Under the pieces are notes generated by a model, which did no database searches, was not told the origin of the DNA, and saw only the letters and a program-made list of their open reading frames with translations. 64,000 bases of DNA from Nonomuraea typhae. GTDB taxonomy: Bacteria; Actinomycetota; Actinomycetes; Streptosporangiales; Streptosporangiaceae. The stretch covers positions 434,001 through 498,000 of the forward strand of contig NZ_VRLV01000003.1 in assembly GCF_009760925.1 (NCBI RefSeq), in the 5' to 3' direction. The position numbers were made by a program, and so were the translations under genes. This document shows, piece after piece, positions 16,356-25,240 of the stretch (within the stretch, counting starts at the first letter, position 1; each line of letters starts with the position of its first letter).

Positions 16356-17678
16356 TCAGTGAACCCCGCGTATCCAGTCCTCGCGGCGGGCGTCCAGGTC
16401 GGCCTGGACGCGGGCCACGTCGCGGGCGTAGGGCCGGTAGAGCAGCGTGAGGAAGAGCCCGTTGGCCACCATGAGCACGACCAGGACCCACAGGAACACC
16501 TGCCGGAGCCCGATCAGGTCGCCGAGGAAGCCGGCGCCCAGGCTGAAGGCGGCCCAGGCGATCGCCTCGAAGATCGAGATGTAGATGGCGAAGGCGGCGC
16601 CGCGCAGCTCGGGCGGGGTGATGGCCATGACCATGGGCCGGTTCACGCCGGGGTTGACGCCCTGCATGGCGCCCATCAGCCCGAAGAACGCGGCGAAGGG
16701 CACGATGGAGCCGTAGGAGATCTGGGTGCCGAGGACGGCGGCGATCGCGAAGCCGAACTGGGCCGCCTGCAGCACCGCGACCAGGCCGTAGCGGGGGCTG
16801 CGCCGTACCGCCCAGTCCCCGGCGAAGCCGCCGGCGATGTTGCCCAGGAAGTAGCCGACGCCGAAGGGCAGCAGCACGACGGAGGCGGTGGCCGTGCTGA
16901 AGCCGAACACGTCCACCAGGTAGACCACGCCGAACGTGCCGACGAGCAGGTGGCCGGAGAGCATGCGGGAGCCGAGGAGGATGAGGAAGCTGGGGATGCG
17001 CAGCAACGCCAGCGCCCGGCCCCAGGTGAGCTCGCCGGCGCGGGCGGCCGGGTCGAGGCCGGCCAGCTGCCGTTCGGCCGCGCCGGTGCCGGGGTCGCGG
17101 AACCACACCCAGATGGCCAGGCCGAGCAGGACGTTGAACGCCCCGACGCCCCACAGGCCCCAGCGCCAGCCGTCGTCCACGTTGGCGAGCTGGCCCTTGA
17201 CCGGGCCGAGGACGGAGCCGATCAGGGCGATCACCCCGTACAGCAGGCCGACGGCCCGGCCGCGGGCGGAGTCGTCGAACAGGTCCCCGATGACCTCGGT
17301 GATGATCGGGTGGGCGGCGGCGTATCCGGCGGCGAGGATCGTGTAGAAGACGAGCAGCTGGGCGAAGTTCTGGGAGAACCCGGCGGCGATGCCCCAGACG
17401 CCCCACAGGCCGGTGGCGAGCACCAGGACGCCCTTGCGGGACCAGCGGCGGGCCGCCCACACCCACAGCGGCCCGGTGACCACGCCGACGATCTTGCCGG
17501 CGGCGGTGAGGATGCCGAGCGCGCCGAGCGAGAGCCCGAGCGCCTGCCTGATCACCGGGAACAGGCTGTTGACCAGGCTGGCCTCGGTGCTGTCGACGAG
17601 CATGGCGCCGCCGAGCAGCGAGAGCTGCCGCCAGCGTCCGCGGATTCCCACGGGGGGTTGTTCGATAGTCTGAGCCAT
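16356..17678 (-). CDS. major facilitator superfamily transporter of the sulfatase operon
   Basis: A 440-residue protein with about 12 hydrophobic segments and a central loop near 200-220. ARRWSRKGVLVL and DWAVRRSPRYGLVAV are the loop 2-3 and 8-9 signatures. It is third in the minus-strand PadR-sulfatase-MFS operon, so it probably moves the sulfated substrate or a desulfated product. AGAGGTGG lies 4 nt before the ATG. A 13-bp-stem hairpin separates it from the sulfatase gene and may lower its expression. Confidence 0.82.
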   Translation of the reverse strand: MAQTIEQPPVGIRGRWRQLSLLGGAMLVDSTEASLVNSLFPVIRQALGLSLGALGILTAAGKIVGVVTGPLWVWAARRWSRKGVLVLATGLWGVWGIAAGFSQNFAQLLVFYTILAAGYAAAHPIITEVIGDLFDDSARGRAVGLLYGVIALIGSVLGPVKGQLANVDDGWRWGLWGVGAFNVLLGLAIWVWFRDPGTGAAERQLAGLDPAARAGELTWGRALALLRIPSFLILLGSRMLSGHLLVGTFGVVYLVDVFGFSTATASVVLLPFGVGYFLGNIAGGFAGDWAVRRSPRYGLVAVLQAAQFGFAIAAVLGTQISYGSIVPFAAFFGLMGAMQGVNPGVNRPMVMAITPPELRGAAFAIYISIFEAIAWAAFSLGAGFLGDLIGLRQVFLWVLVVLMVANGLFLTLLYRPYARDVARVQADLDARREDWIRGVH

Positions 17679-17715
17679 CGCGCCACCTCTTTCTGTGCGG
17701 AGGAGGAAGGTGTTC

Positions 17716-17747
17716 GCCGGTGACGGGGATGCCGCCCCGTCACCGGC
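17716..17747. terminator. intercistronic hairpin between sulfatase and MFS genes
   Basis: A perfect 13-bp stem (17716-17728 with 17735-17747) and a 6-nt loop begin right after the sulfatase TGA on the minus strand. No T-tract follows, so partial termination or RNA stabilisation is as likely as full termination. Confidence 0.6.
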
Positions 17748-19502
17748 TCAGAGCTCGGCGAGCTCGGTGGCGATCGCGCGCAGCCGGTCGGGCGGGAGAA
17801 CGCCGCCCGCCATCGCCGCGAGATCGATCAGGGGTGTGCCGCGCACGAACTGCAGCAGTTCGGAGTCGAGCAGGCCGGGCACGTGCCGGCGCAGCACCTC
17901 CACGGCCACGGGGTCGCCGATCAGCGCGGTGAGCGGGGTGCGCAGGGAGAGCCTGCCCTCGGGGTAGTCCTCCGGCCTGGGGAGTTCCTGGGCGGCGCGG
18001 GCCGCCTGGTCGCGCTGGGCGCGCACCAGCAGGTGCTCGGTGGTGACCGGGCCGGTGACGGGCAGGCCGAGCCGTACGAACTGGGAGGGCGGCGCGTCGT
18101 TGGCGCGCATCAGCTCCACGAGCAGGCCGGCCATGCGCAGCTCGGCGTCGTCGTCGGTGACGGGCGCGCGCTGGCCGGGGTCCTGCTCCAGGTCGAACAG
18201 CAGCGTGCCGAAGTGGTGGGCGTTGACGAAGGTACGGCCCGGCACGCGTATCGTGCGCACGCCCTTGGTGAACGTGAACGGCTCGGCCAGGGAGATGCCG
18301 GACAGTTCGGCCGGGGAGAAGCGGCCGCGCATGTGCGTGGGCATGAGCGTGTGCTCCTCCAGGGGCGTGTTGTCCGGGGAGACGGGGGCGCGCATGTAGA
18401 CGTGGCGGCCGTCGGTGACGTTGACGTGGCCGCCGTGGATGCCGAACAGCCCGGCGTGCCGGGTCTGCGCGGAGCTCAGGGGGATGCCCTGCATGTCGCC
18501 CGGGCGCTCGAGGCCGAAGAACTCCAGCAGCGTGGGCGCCAGGTCGATGGTCTGCACGAGGTTCTCGCGGCGCTCGCCCGCGGCGCCGGTGCGCGGGTCC
18601 CACTGGAACAGCGGCAGGTGGACCAGCTCGTTGTACCAGGGCTGCACCGACTTGCCCCACCAGCCCTTCTCCCCCAGCAGCAGCCCGTGGTCGGTGCAGA
18701 CGATCAGCAGGGTGTCCGCCCACAGGCCGAGCTCGTCCATGGCGTCCAGGACCCTGCCGAGCGAGTGGTCGCACATCGACAGCAGCGCGGCGTACTCGTA
18801 GCGGGCGTGCTGGACCTGGTCCGGGGTCTCGGTGACGCGCTTGTAGTCGGGCCAGTCGAAGTGCGGGCCGGCGTAGTCGTGCGGGTAGAGGTCCTTGAAG
18901 CGCTGGTGGCTGAAGAACGGCTCGTGCGGGTCGAACGTCTCGATCTGGACGAACCACCGGTCCTGGGCGGCGTTGGCGCGCACGAACTCCAGGCCGGCGT
19001 CGAAGGTGCGGGTCTGGGGGTGGCGCTCCTCGGTGTCCATGTGCTGCCGGTTGACCCAGTCCTGGCGGTAGACGGCGTGCCGCATGGTCTTGAGGTCGTC
19101 GGGGATCTCCGGGTCGGCCACCTGGCCCTTCCACGCGTCGCCCTCCTGGCCGCGGAAGAACTCCCAGGTGTTGTAACGGCCGTGGTAGGTGGCGCCGCCG
19201 TCCTCCCAGTAGTGCGGGTGGTCGCTGACCAGGTGGGTGTAGACGCCGCTCTGCTTGAGCAGCTCGGGCATCGAGTCGTCGAACGGTTCCAGCGGCCCCC
19301 AGCTGCGGTGCAGGAAGTTGTGGCGGCCGGTGTGCATCTCGCGGCGGGCGGGCATGCACGGCATCGAGCCCGCGTAGCACCGGTCGAAGGTGGTGGCGCG
19401 CTCGGCGAGCCTGGCGAAGTTGGGCGCGTGCGTCCAGTCGCCGCCGTAGGGCGGCAGCATGCGCCGGTTGAGACTGTCGAACATCACCATGATCGCTTTC
19501 AT
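17748..19502 (-). CDS. Cys-type sulfatase
   Basis: A 584-residue alkaline-phosphatase-fold sulfatase. The formylglycine site CMPAR is at residues 49-53 (C-x-P-x-R), so Cys49 needs conversion by a formylglycine-generating enzyme, and such a gene lies divergently 0.6 kb away. Asp9 in MVMFDSLN and CTDHGLLLGEKGWWGKS supply metal- and sulfate-binding residues. There is no signal peptide, suggesting a cytoplasmic enzyme. The ATG overlaps the PadR stop (ATGA), and the MFS gene follows. The substrate, possibly a sulfated ester or sugar, is not evident. Confidence 0.9.
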   Translation of the reverse strand: MKAIMVMFDSLNRRMLPPYGGDWTHAPNFARLAERATTFDRCYAGSMPCMPARREMHTGRHNFLHRSWGPLEPFDDSMPELLKQSGVYTHLVSDHPHYWEDGGATYHGRYNTWEFFRGQEGDAWKGQVADPEIPDDLKTMRHAVYRQDWVNRQHMDTEERHPQTRTFDAGLEFVRANAAQDRWFVQIETFDPHEPFFSHQRFKDLYPHDYAGPHFDWPDYKRVTETPDQVQHARYEYAALLSMCDHSLGRVLDAMDELGLWADTLLIVCTDHGLLLGEKGWWGKSVQPWYNELVHLPLFQWDPRTGAAGERRENLVQTIDLAPTLLEFFGLERPGDMQGIPLSSAQTRHAGLFGIHGGHVNVTDGRHVYMRAPVSPDNTPLEEHTLMPTHMRGRFSPAELSGISLAEPFTFTKGVRTIRVPGRTFVNAHHFGTLLFDLEQDPGQRAPVTDDDAELRMAGLLVELMRANDAPPSQFVRLGLPVTGPVTTEHLLVRAQRDQAARAAQELPRPEDYPEGRLSLRTPLTALIGDPVAVEVLRRHVPGLLDSELLQFVRGTPLIDLAAMAGGVLPPDRLRAIATELAEL

Positions 19503-20056
19503 CGGCCCTCCAGCCAAGCCTCGGTCTCCTCCAGCCAGGCCACCCACGCGTCCGCCGCGGCCGCGCCGCCCTCGTGCATGCGGTCGAAGACCTCCTGCGC
19601 CAGCGCCTGGTCGAGCTCGGGCAGCGCGTCCTCGAAGCGCAGCGTGCGGTCGCGGTGGCGGCTGCGGGCGATCTGCTCGCGCCGGTAGGCCAGCTCCGTG
19701 CGGAGCATGTCCAGCGCCGCCTGCCGGTCGAGCGCCGCCGCGAAGCCGAACCTGGCCGTGAAGTCGGCGTCCTGGAATCGGCTGGGCGGCTCGTACGGCG
19801 AGCGCACCCACTCCAGCAGCACGCGCCGCCCTTCCGGGGTGAGCCGGTACACCTTGGCGTCCGGCCGCCCTTCGCGCTCGTCCACCTCGAACTCCACCCA
19901 GCCGTCGGCCGCCATCCGGCCGAGCAGCCGGTAGATCTGGCTGTGGTGGGCGCGCGAGCGCACGAACTGTCCCTCGACCTCAAGCCATTTGCGCAGGTCG
20001 TAGCCACTGAACGGACGACCGGCCAGCAGTGCGAGCAGGACGTGGTCAAACCTCAC
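19499..20056 (-). CDS. PadR-family regulator of the sulfatase module
   Basis: A 185-residue protein: VRFDHVLLALLAGRPFSGYDLRKWLE...SQIYRLLGRMAADGWVEFEVDEREGRPDAKVYRLTPEGRR is the PadR winged helix, followed by a long C-terminal dimerisation region. The GTG at 20056 is chosen over the longer frame because GGAG lies 5 nt upstream. It is the first gene of the sulfatase operon and diverges from the formylglycine-generating enzyme; a palindrome between them resembles a PadR operator. Confidence 0.85.
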   Translation of the reverse strand: MRFDHVLLALLAGRPFSGYDLRKWLEVEGQFVRSRAHHSQIYRLLGRMAADGWVEFEVDEREGRPDAKVYRLTPEGRRVLLEWVRSPYEPPSRFQDADFTARFGFAAALDRQAALDMLRTELAYRREQIARSRHRDRTLRFEDALPELDQALAQEVFDRMHEGGAAAADAWVAWLEETEAWLEGR

Positions 20057-20068
20057 GGAGACTCCTAT

Positions 20069-20080
20069 GTGCAAGTGCAC
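20069..20080. promoter_or_regulatory. likely PadR operator and FGE promoter
   Basis: GTGCA-AG-TGCAC is palindromic and lies within ATGT-N8-ACTT, close to the ATGT-N8-ACAT pattern known for PadR sites. Its right half is the possible -35 (GTGCAC) of a promoter whose -10, TATACT, is at 20098-20103, 7 nt before the FGE ATG. Confidence 0.6.
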
Positions 20081-20110
20081 TTATGTGAGTTGATTCATAT
20101 ACTTCGCAGC

Positions 20111-21046
20111 ATGAAGCCGTCAACGCCCTGTTGCACACCCGTAACCGGCCCGGTGTCCGAGCCCCGGGCCGCGATCACGCCGTCCGCCGCGCCGGTCCCC
20201 CACGACGACGTCGCGATCCCGGGGGGTTCGTTCCTCATGGGCGACGCCTTCGCCGAGGGTTATCCCGCCGACGGCGAGACGCCCGTGCACCTGGTACGGC
20301 TGCCGCCGTTCCGCATGGACGCGACGGCGGTGACGGCGGGCATGTTCGCGGCCTTCGCCCGGGAGACCGGGTACCGCACCGACGCCGAGCGGGCGGGGTC
20401 CTCGGCGGTCTTCCACCTGGCGGTGGCCGCTTCCCGGAGCGACGTCCTGGGCGTCGATCCGGCGGCGCCGTGGTGGGTCACCGTGCGCGGGGCCGATTGG
20501 CGGCACCCCTTCGGCCCGTTGTCGCGGGCCGAGGACGGCCACCCGGTCGTGCACGTGTCCTGGCACGACGCGGCGGCCTACTGCGCGTGGGCCGGGCGGC
20601 GGCTGCCCACCGAGGCGCAGTGGGAGTACGCCGCCCGGGGCGGGCTGGCCGGGCGGCGTTTCGCCTGGGGTGACGAGCTGCTGCCGGAGGGCCGCTGGAT
20701 GTGCAACATCTGGCAGGGGCGCTTCCCATCGGACAACACCGCGGAGGACGGCTGGCCGGCCACCGCACCCGTGCGCGCCTACCCGGCGAACGGATACGGT
20801 CTACACGAAATGTCCGGAAATATATGGGAATGGTGTGCCGACTGGTTCGACGTCGCGTTTTATGGCCGGTCTCCGGTCATGAGTCCTACCGGCCCCGGCA
20901 CCGGCGAGCGCCGCGTGATCCGGGGCGGGTCGTACCTGTGCCACGACTCCTACTGCCACCGCTACCGGGTCAGCGCCCGCTCGGCCACCACCCCCTCATC
21001 CAGTTCGGGCAACTGCGGTTTCCGCACGGTGAAACCGGCCGGCTGA
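20111..21046 (+). CDS. formylglycine-generating enzyme (sulfatase-modifying factor)
   Basis: A 311-residue FGE. It oxidises the Cys of C-x-P-x-R in sulfatases to formylglycine, a copper- and oxygen-dependent reaction. Signatures: IPGGSFLMGD near the start, HPVVHVSWHDAAAYCAWAGRRLPTEAQWEYAARGG, NGYGLHEMSGNIWEWCADWF, and RVIRGGSYLCHDSYCHRYR, whose two cysteines (about 277 and 282) match the catalytic pair. Placed divergently from the sulfatase operon, it is the obvious activator. The TATACT box 7 nt before the ATG makes a leaderless message likely. Bases 20800-20875 are noticeably less GC-rich than the rest. Confidence 0.92.
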   Translation: MKPSTPCCTPVTGPVSEPRAAITPSAAPVPHDDVAIPGGSFLMGDAFAEGYPADGETPVHLVRLPPFRMDATAVTAGMFAAFARETGYRTDAERAGSSAVFHLAVAASRSDVLGVDPAAPWWVTVRGADWRHPFGPLSRAEDGHPVVHVSWHDAAAYCAWAGRRLPTEAQWEYAARGGLAGRRFAWGDELLPEGRWMCNIWQGRFPSDNTAEDGWPATAPVRAYPANGYGLHEMSGNIWEWCADWFDVAFYGRSPVMSPTGPGTGERRVIRGGSYLCHDSYCHRYRVSARSATTPSSSSGNCGFRTVKPAG

Positions 21047-21083
21047 GCGCCGTCCGGGTGACCGGTCAAGCGCATTCCGGTTC

Positions 21084-21095
21084 GCAATCGATTGC
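21084..21095. promoter_or_regulatory. 12-bp perfect palindrome upstream of the amidohydrolase/ABC operon
   Basis: GCAATCGATTGC. Its right half overlaps a TTGCAC that could be a -35 (TAGAGC 16 bp downstream). It resembles LacI-family half-sites; no LacI-type gene is in the window. Confidence 0.5.
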
Positions 21096-21119
21096 ACAGT
21101 ACTTCTCCCCAGCTAGAGC

Positions 21120-21154
21120 GTCAATCGTGGCAAAAGCGAGCGCAAACGATTGAC
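21120..21154. promoter_or_regulatory. inverted repeat containing a LacI-like half-site in the operon leader
   Basis: GTCAATCGT (21120-21128) and ACGATTGAC (21146-21154) are perfect 9-bp arms 17 nt apart; the second lies in GCGCAAACGATTGAC, close to LacI/GalR-type boxes. The site precedes the amidohydrolase ATG by 32 bp. Confidence 0.5.
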
Positions 21155-21186
21155 AGAAGGGGCGCATTGGTCAGAGACTCGCCGCC

Positions 21187-22752
21187 ATGGACCTGCTGCT
21201 CACCAACGGCAAGATCACCACTCTGGCCGCGGACGGAACCACCCCGCCGGAGGTCGAAGCCCTGTGGCTGGCCGGCGGCCGGGTCGCCGCGGCCGGCCGT
21301 ACCGACGAGGTCACGGCAGCCGCCGGGGACACCGCAGAGGTGGTCGACCTGGGCGGGCGGCGGGTGGTGCCCGGGCTCATCGACAGCCACACCCACTTCG
21401 TGCGGGCCGGGCTCACCTGGAACGACGAGATCCACTGGGTGAACGTCACCACGCTGGCCGAGGCGCTCGCCCTGATCGCGCGGGCGGCCCTCGACCGGCC
21501 CAAGGGCACGTGGATCCAGGTGATCGGCTGCTGGCATCCCGACCAGTTCGCCGAGCGCCGGGCGCCCACCCGCGACGAGCTCGACGCGGCGGCGCCCGAG
21601 CACCCGGTCTACGTCCAGTTCGCCTACAGCTGGGCGATGCTCAACTCCGCCGGAATGCGCGCCATGGACCTGGAGCGCGCCGAGAAAGAGGGCGTCGACG
21701 TCGTGGACGGCGTGTTCCGCGGCATGGCGGCGATGCGCTGGGCCTACTGGCAGTTCCCCGTCCCCACGCTCGAGCAGCAGGCCGCCTCGACCGCCGCCGC
21801 CTCCCGGGCCTTCAGCGCGGCGGGCATCACCGGCCTCATCGACGGCGGCGGCGCCAACACCGGCCCCGACAGCTACGCGGCGCTGTACGAGACGTGGCGG
21901 CGCGGCGAGCTGACGGTGCGGGTACGGCCGACCGTCCACGCCTCCAAACCCGGCGCCGAGCAGGAGGAGCTGCCCGGATACCTGAGGTACCTGCAGCCGG
22001 GCTTCGGCGACGGCATGCTCAAGGTGCTGGGCATGGGCGAGGTCATCCACTACAACGTGCACGACGTGTTCAGCCGGGCCCCCGACCTGTCGCCCGCCTC
22101 GCTGGCGGCGCTGGGCGAGCGCTTCCGCGAGGCGGCGGACAAGGGCTGGCCGCTGCAGATCCACGCCATCAGGACCGACACCCTGGAGGCGGTCATCTCG
22201 CTCTGGGAGCAACTGGACGCCCCCATCGGCGAGCTGCGCTGGTCGATCGTGCACGGCGAGGGCCTGACCCCGGACCTGGTCGCCCGGGTCGCCGCGCTCG
22301 GCGTGGGCGTGCTGGTCCCGGCGATGCTCCGCTTCGAGGGCATGGAGCTCGCCGAGGCGTGGGGCGACGTCTCCCACGCCCCGCCGCTGCGCGCCCTGCT
22401 GGACGCCGGGGTGCCGCTGGGCGGCGGGACCGACGCCATGCGCGTCGCCTCCTACCTGCCCTTCACCGCCCTGCACTGGTACGTGTCGGGCAAGGAGATC
22501 GGCGGCCGCCGCATCAGGGCGGCCGGCAACTTACTGACCAGGGAAGAAGCGCTGCGCATCTACACGCACGGCGCCGCCTGGTTCAGCTTCGAGGAGCACG
22601 AGCGGGGACGGCTCCAGCCCGGGATGCGCGCGGATCTGACCGTGCTCGACCGGGACTACTTCACCATCCCGGAGGACGAGATCCCGCAGATCGGGGTCGA
22701 GCTCACCGTGGTGGACGGCCGCCGGACCTGGACCGGCCGATCGTTTGCGTAA
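21187..22752 (+). CDS. YtcJ-like metal-dependent amidohydrolase
   Basis: A 521-residue amidohydrolase-3 family protein. Metal ligands: HTH in DSHTHF (His68, His70), later His in LQIHAIRTD and IVHGEGLTP, and Asp in GGGTDAM. The family hydrolyses C-N bonds in amides or cyclic ureides; the substrate is unknown. It opens the catabolic operon and is followed 21 bp later by the ABC importer's binding protein. A rare TTA leucine codon is at 22531 (codon 449), a possible bldA-type control point. The ATG at 21187 has no close ribosome site; AGAAGGGG is about 25 nt upstream. Confidence 0.85.
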   Translation: MDLLLTNGKITTLAADGTTPPEVEALWLAGGRVAAAGRTDEVTAAAGDTAEVVDLGGRRVVPGLIDSHTHFVRAGLTWNDEIHWVNVTTLAEALALIARAALDRPKGTWIQVIGCWHPDQFAERRAPTRDELDAAAPEHPVYVQFAYSWAMLNSAGMRAMDLERAEKEGVDVVDGVFRGMAAMRWAYWQFPVPTLEQQAASTAAASRAFSAAGITGLIDGGGANTGPDSYAALYETWRRGELTVRVRPTVHASKPGAEQEELPGYLRYLQPGFGDGMLKVLGMGEVIHYNVHDVFSRAPDLSPASLAALGERFREAADKGWPLQIHAIRTDTLEAVISLWEQLDAPIGELRWSIVHGEGLTPDLVARVAALGVGVLVPAMLRFEGMELAEAWGDVSHAPPLRALLDAGVPLGGGTDAMRVASYLPFTALHWYVSGKEIGGRRIRAAGNLLTREEALRIYTHGAAWFSFEEHERGRLQPGMRADLTVLDRDYFTIPEDEIPQIGVELTVVDGRRTWTGRSFA

Positions 22753-22773
22753 CCGTGTGATGGGAGCCGCCAC

Positions 22774-24294
22774 ATGTCCCGCTCATTGACCGTCGTCACC
22801 CTGGCCACCGCCGTCCTCCTCACCGGATGTTCCGGTGCGGACACCGGCCCCGCTCCCGCCGCTCCCGCCTCCGCCGGCGCGAACTCGGGAACGATCCGCT
22901 TCGGCGTCGGATTCACCCTCGACGACTGGGATACCTTCAACAAGCCCAACAACACCTTCATCTCCGCGGTGTTCGAGCAGCTCGTCGAGCTGGCCCCGGA
23001 CGGCGTGACCCTGCAGCCGCGCCTGGCCACGGAGTGGAAGCAGACGCCCGAGCAGGTGGAGTTCACCCTGCGCGAGGGGGTGACCTTCCACGACGGCACC
23101 CCGTTCGACGCCGAGGCGGTGAAAGCCAACCTCGAGCGCGTCCGCGACAGCCCCAGCCAGTACGCGCCCATCATGGGCCCGGTGGCCGCCGTCGAGGTCG
23201 TCGACCCGACGCACCTGGTCCTGAAGCTCAAGCGGGCCGCGCCCACGCTCCTGCCCGAGCTGGCCAGGAGCGGCGGCTACATGCTCAGCCCCAAGACCAT
23301 CAAGGACAAGACCTTCCAGAAGCAGCCGGCCGGCACCGGCGCCTGGAAGCTCAACCCGGGCGAGACGGTCCAGGACGCCAAGGTCGTCCTCGACGCCTAC
23401 CCCGGCTACTGGGACAAGTCCGCCACCGTCGCCAAGCGGCTGGAGATCCACACGGTCAGCGACGACAACGCGGCCATCAACGCGTTGTCCACCGGCCAGC
23501 TCGACGTGATCTCCGTCTCGCCCGCGATCAAGGCCCAGGCCGACGCCCAGGGCTTCAAGACCCTGTGGTACCCGGCCCTGCGCTACCACTTCCTGTTCTT
23601 CGACCGCAAGGACGTCTTCGCCGACGCGAGGGTACGGCAGGCCGTCTGCTCCTCGCTCGACACCAAGGCCCTCATCGACGGCCAGTTCGAGGGCCTGGGC
23701 GAGAGCTACGACCAGCGCTTCGACCAGGGCACGCCGGGCCACGACCCGGCGGTCAAAGCCTGGCCGCGCGACATCGCCAAGGCCAAGAGCCTGCTGGCCG
23801 CGGCCGGCAAGCCCAGCCTGTCCTTCACCTTCCCGATCTACAACGAGCTGGAGCCGATGGCGGAGCTGATCCGCAGCCAGCTCGGTGAGGCGGGCATCAC
23901 CGTCAAGATCGAGAAGATGTCGGTGCCGCAGTTCTTCTCCACCTTCGACGTGGGCAAGTTCCCCGCGGCCTACAACACCAGCAACTCCGAGACGCCCGGC
24001 GTCTACGACTACTACGCCTACCGCTTCGCCAAGAAGGGCGTCGGCAACCCGTTCCAGGCCGCCGCGCCCGAGCTGGACGAGCTGGCCGAGAAGGGGCTGG
24101 CCGAGAAGGACCCGGTCGCCCAGGAGAAGGTCTGGCAGCAGATGACCAAGCTCATCCACGACCAGGCATACGACTGCGGCTTCTTCAGCCGGCCGATCGT
24201 CTTCGCCTGGGACCCCAAGAAGGTGGACAACATCGTGCCCACCCGCTCCGAGCCGTCGGTCTTCCGGTACCGGGAAGCGAAGGTGACCGGCTGA
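22774..24294 (+). CDS. ABC importer substrate-binding lipoprotein (family 5)
   Basis: A 506-residue peptide/nickel-type solute-binding protein. A signal peptide ends in the lipobox LLTGC (Cys19), so it is a membrane-anchored lipoprotein. The SBP_bac_5 layout is present: TFISAVFEQLVELAPDGVTLQPRLATEWK, FTLREGVTFHDGTPFDAEAVKANLERV, and the C-terminal lobe to YREAKVTG. Family 5 proteins bind di/oligopeptides, nickel chelates or small amides. Between two amidohydrolases, it most likely delivers their substrate. The next gene starts 1 nt after its stop. Confidence 0.92.
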   Translation: MSRSLTVVTLATAVLLTGCSGADTGPAPAAPASAGANSGTIRFGVGFTLDDWDTFNKPNNTFISAVFEQLVELAPDGVTLQPRLATEWKQTPEQVEFTLREGVTFHDGTPFDAEAVKANLERVRDSPSQYAPIMGPVAAVEVVDPTHLVLKLKRAAPTLLPELARSGGYMLSPKTIKDKTFQKQPAGTGAWKLNPGETVQDAKVVLDAYPGYWDKSATVAKRLEIHTVSDDNAAINALSTGQLDVISVSPAIKAQADAQGFKTLWYPALRYHFLFFDRKDVFADARVRQAVCSSLDTKALIDGQFEGLGESYDQRFDQGTPGHDPAVKAWPRDIAKAKSLLAAAGKPSLSFTFPIYNELEPMAELIRSQLGEAGITVKIEKMSVPQFFSTFDVGKFPAAYNTSNSETPGVYDYYAYRFAKKGVGNPFQAAAPELDELAEKGLAEKDPVAQEKVWQQMTKLIHDQAYDCGFFSRPIVFAWDPKKVDNIVPTRSEPSVFRYREAKVTG

Positions 24295-24295
24295 G

Positions 24296-25240
24296 ATGAG
24301 CAGGTTGATCCTCACCCGCCTGGTCACGCTGGTGCCCCTGCTCCTGCTGGTGTCGGTCATCGTCTTCGTGCTGATCCACCTGACCCCGGTCGATCCGATC
24401 AGGCAGATCCTCGGCGAGGGCTCCAGCATGGAGCAGCGGGCGCAGCTGGCCCGCGAGCTCGGCTATGACCGGGCGCTGCCGGTGCAGTTCGGCGACTGGG
24501 TGCTCGGCGCATTCCGCGGCGACCTCGGGGTGTCCATCTTCACCAAGCAGCCCATCCTGGAGACGTTCCTGGGCCGGCTGCCGGTGACCCTGGCGCTGGT
24601 GGCCGGCGGGGCGCTGGTCGCGATCGCGATCGGGGTGCCGCTGGGCGTGTTCGCCGCCCTGCGCAGCGGGTCCGCCGCCGACCGGGTGGTCACCGGGATC
24701 ACCTCGCTCGGGCTGGCGATCCCCGGATTCTGGCTGGCGCTGCTGCTCGTGCTGGGCTTCGCCGTACAGCTGAGGTGGTTTCCCGTGCTCGGGTTCACCC
24801 GGTTCCAGGACGATCCGGCGGCGTGGGCGCGGGGGCTGGTGCTGCCGAGCGTCGCGCTGGCCATCCACTCGGCCGCGGTGATCGCCCGGCAGACGCGCGG
24901 CGCGGTGCTGGAGACGTTGCGGGCGCCCTATGTGCAGGCGCTGCGCGCGGTGGGCACGCCACGGCGGCGCATCGTCTACCGGTACGCGCTGCGCAACGCG
25001 ATGGTGCCGATCGTCACCGTGATCGGCTGGGAGCTGGCCGTGCTGCTGGCGGTGAGCTTCGTGGTGGAGCGGGTGTTCGCCATCCCGGGCACCGGGACGC
25101 TGCTGCTGGACGCCGTGGTGCGCAACGACATCCCGCTCGTGCAGGGCGGCATCCTGCTGGTGGCCTGCATGGTCGTGCTGATCAACCTGGCCGTGGACGT
25201 CGCCTACGGGCTGCTCGATCCGAAGGCGAGGCCCCAATGA
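24296..25240 (+). CDS. ABC importer permease (DppB type)
   Basis: A 314-residue permease with six hydrophobic helices. The N-terminal RLILTRLVTLVPLLLLVSVIVFVLIHLTPVDP is typical of DppB/OppB, and the coupling helix is ETLRAPYVQALRAVGTPRRRIVYRYALRNA (the EAA loop). It pairs with the second permease to form the membrane channel. One nucleotide separates it from the binding-protein gene, and it overlaps the next gene by ATGA. Confidence 0.92.
   Translation: MSRLILTRLVTLVPLLLLVSVIVFVLIHLTPVDPIRQILGEGSSMEQRAQLARELGYDRALPVQFGDWVLGAFRGDLGVSIFTKQPILETFLGRLPVTLALVAGGALVAIAIGVPLGVFAALRSGSAADRVVTGITSLGLAIPGFWLALLLVLGFAVQLRWFPVLGFTRFQDDPAAWARGLVLPSVALAIHSAAVIARQTRGAVLETLRAPYVQALRAVGTPRRRIVYRYALRNAMVPIVTVIGWELAVLLAVSFVVERVFAIPGTGTLLLDAVVRNDIPLVQGGILLVACMVVLINLAVDVAYGLLDPKARPQ

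Noticed and set aside
22783..24429. 548-codon minus-strand frame opposite the binding protein
   Set aside because: Antisense shadow; the plus-strand lipoprotein has signal peptide and SBP_bac_5 motifs.
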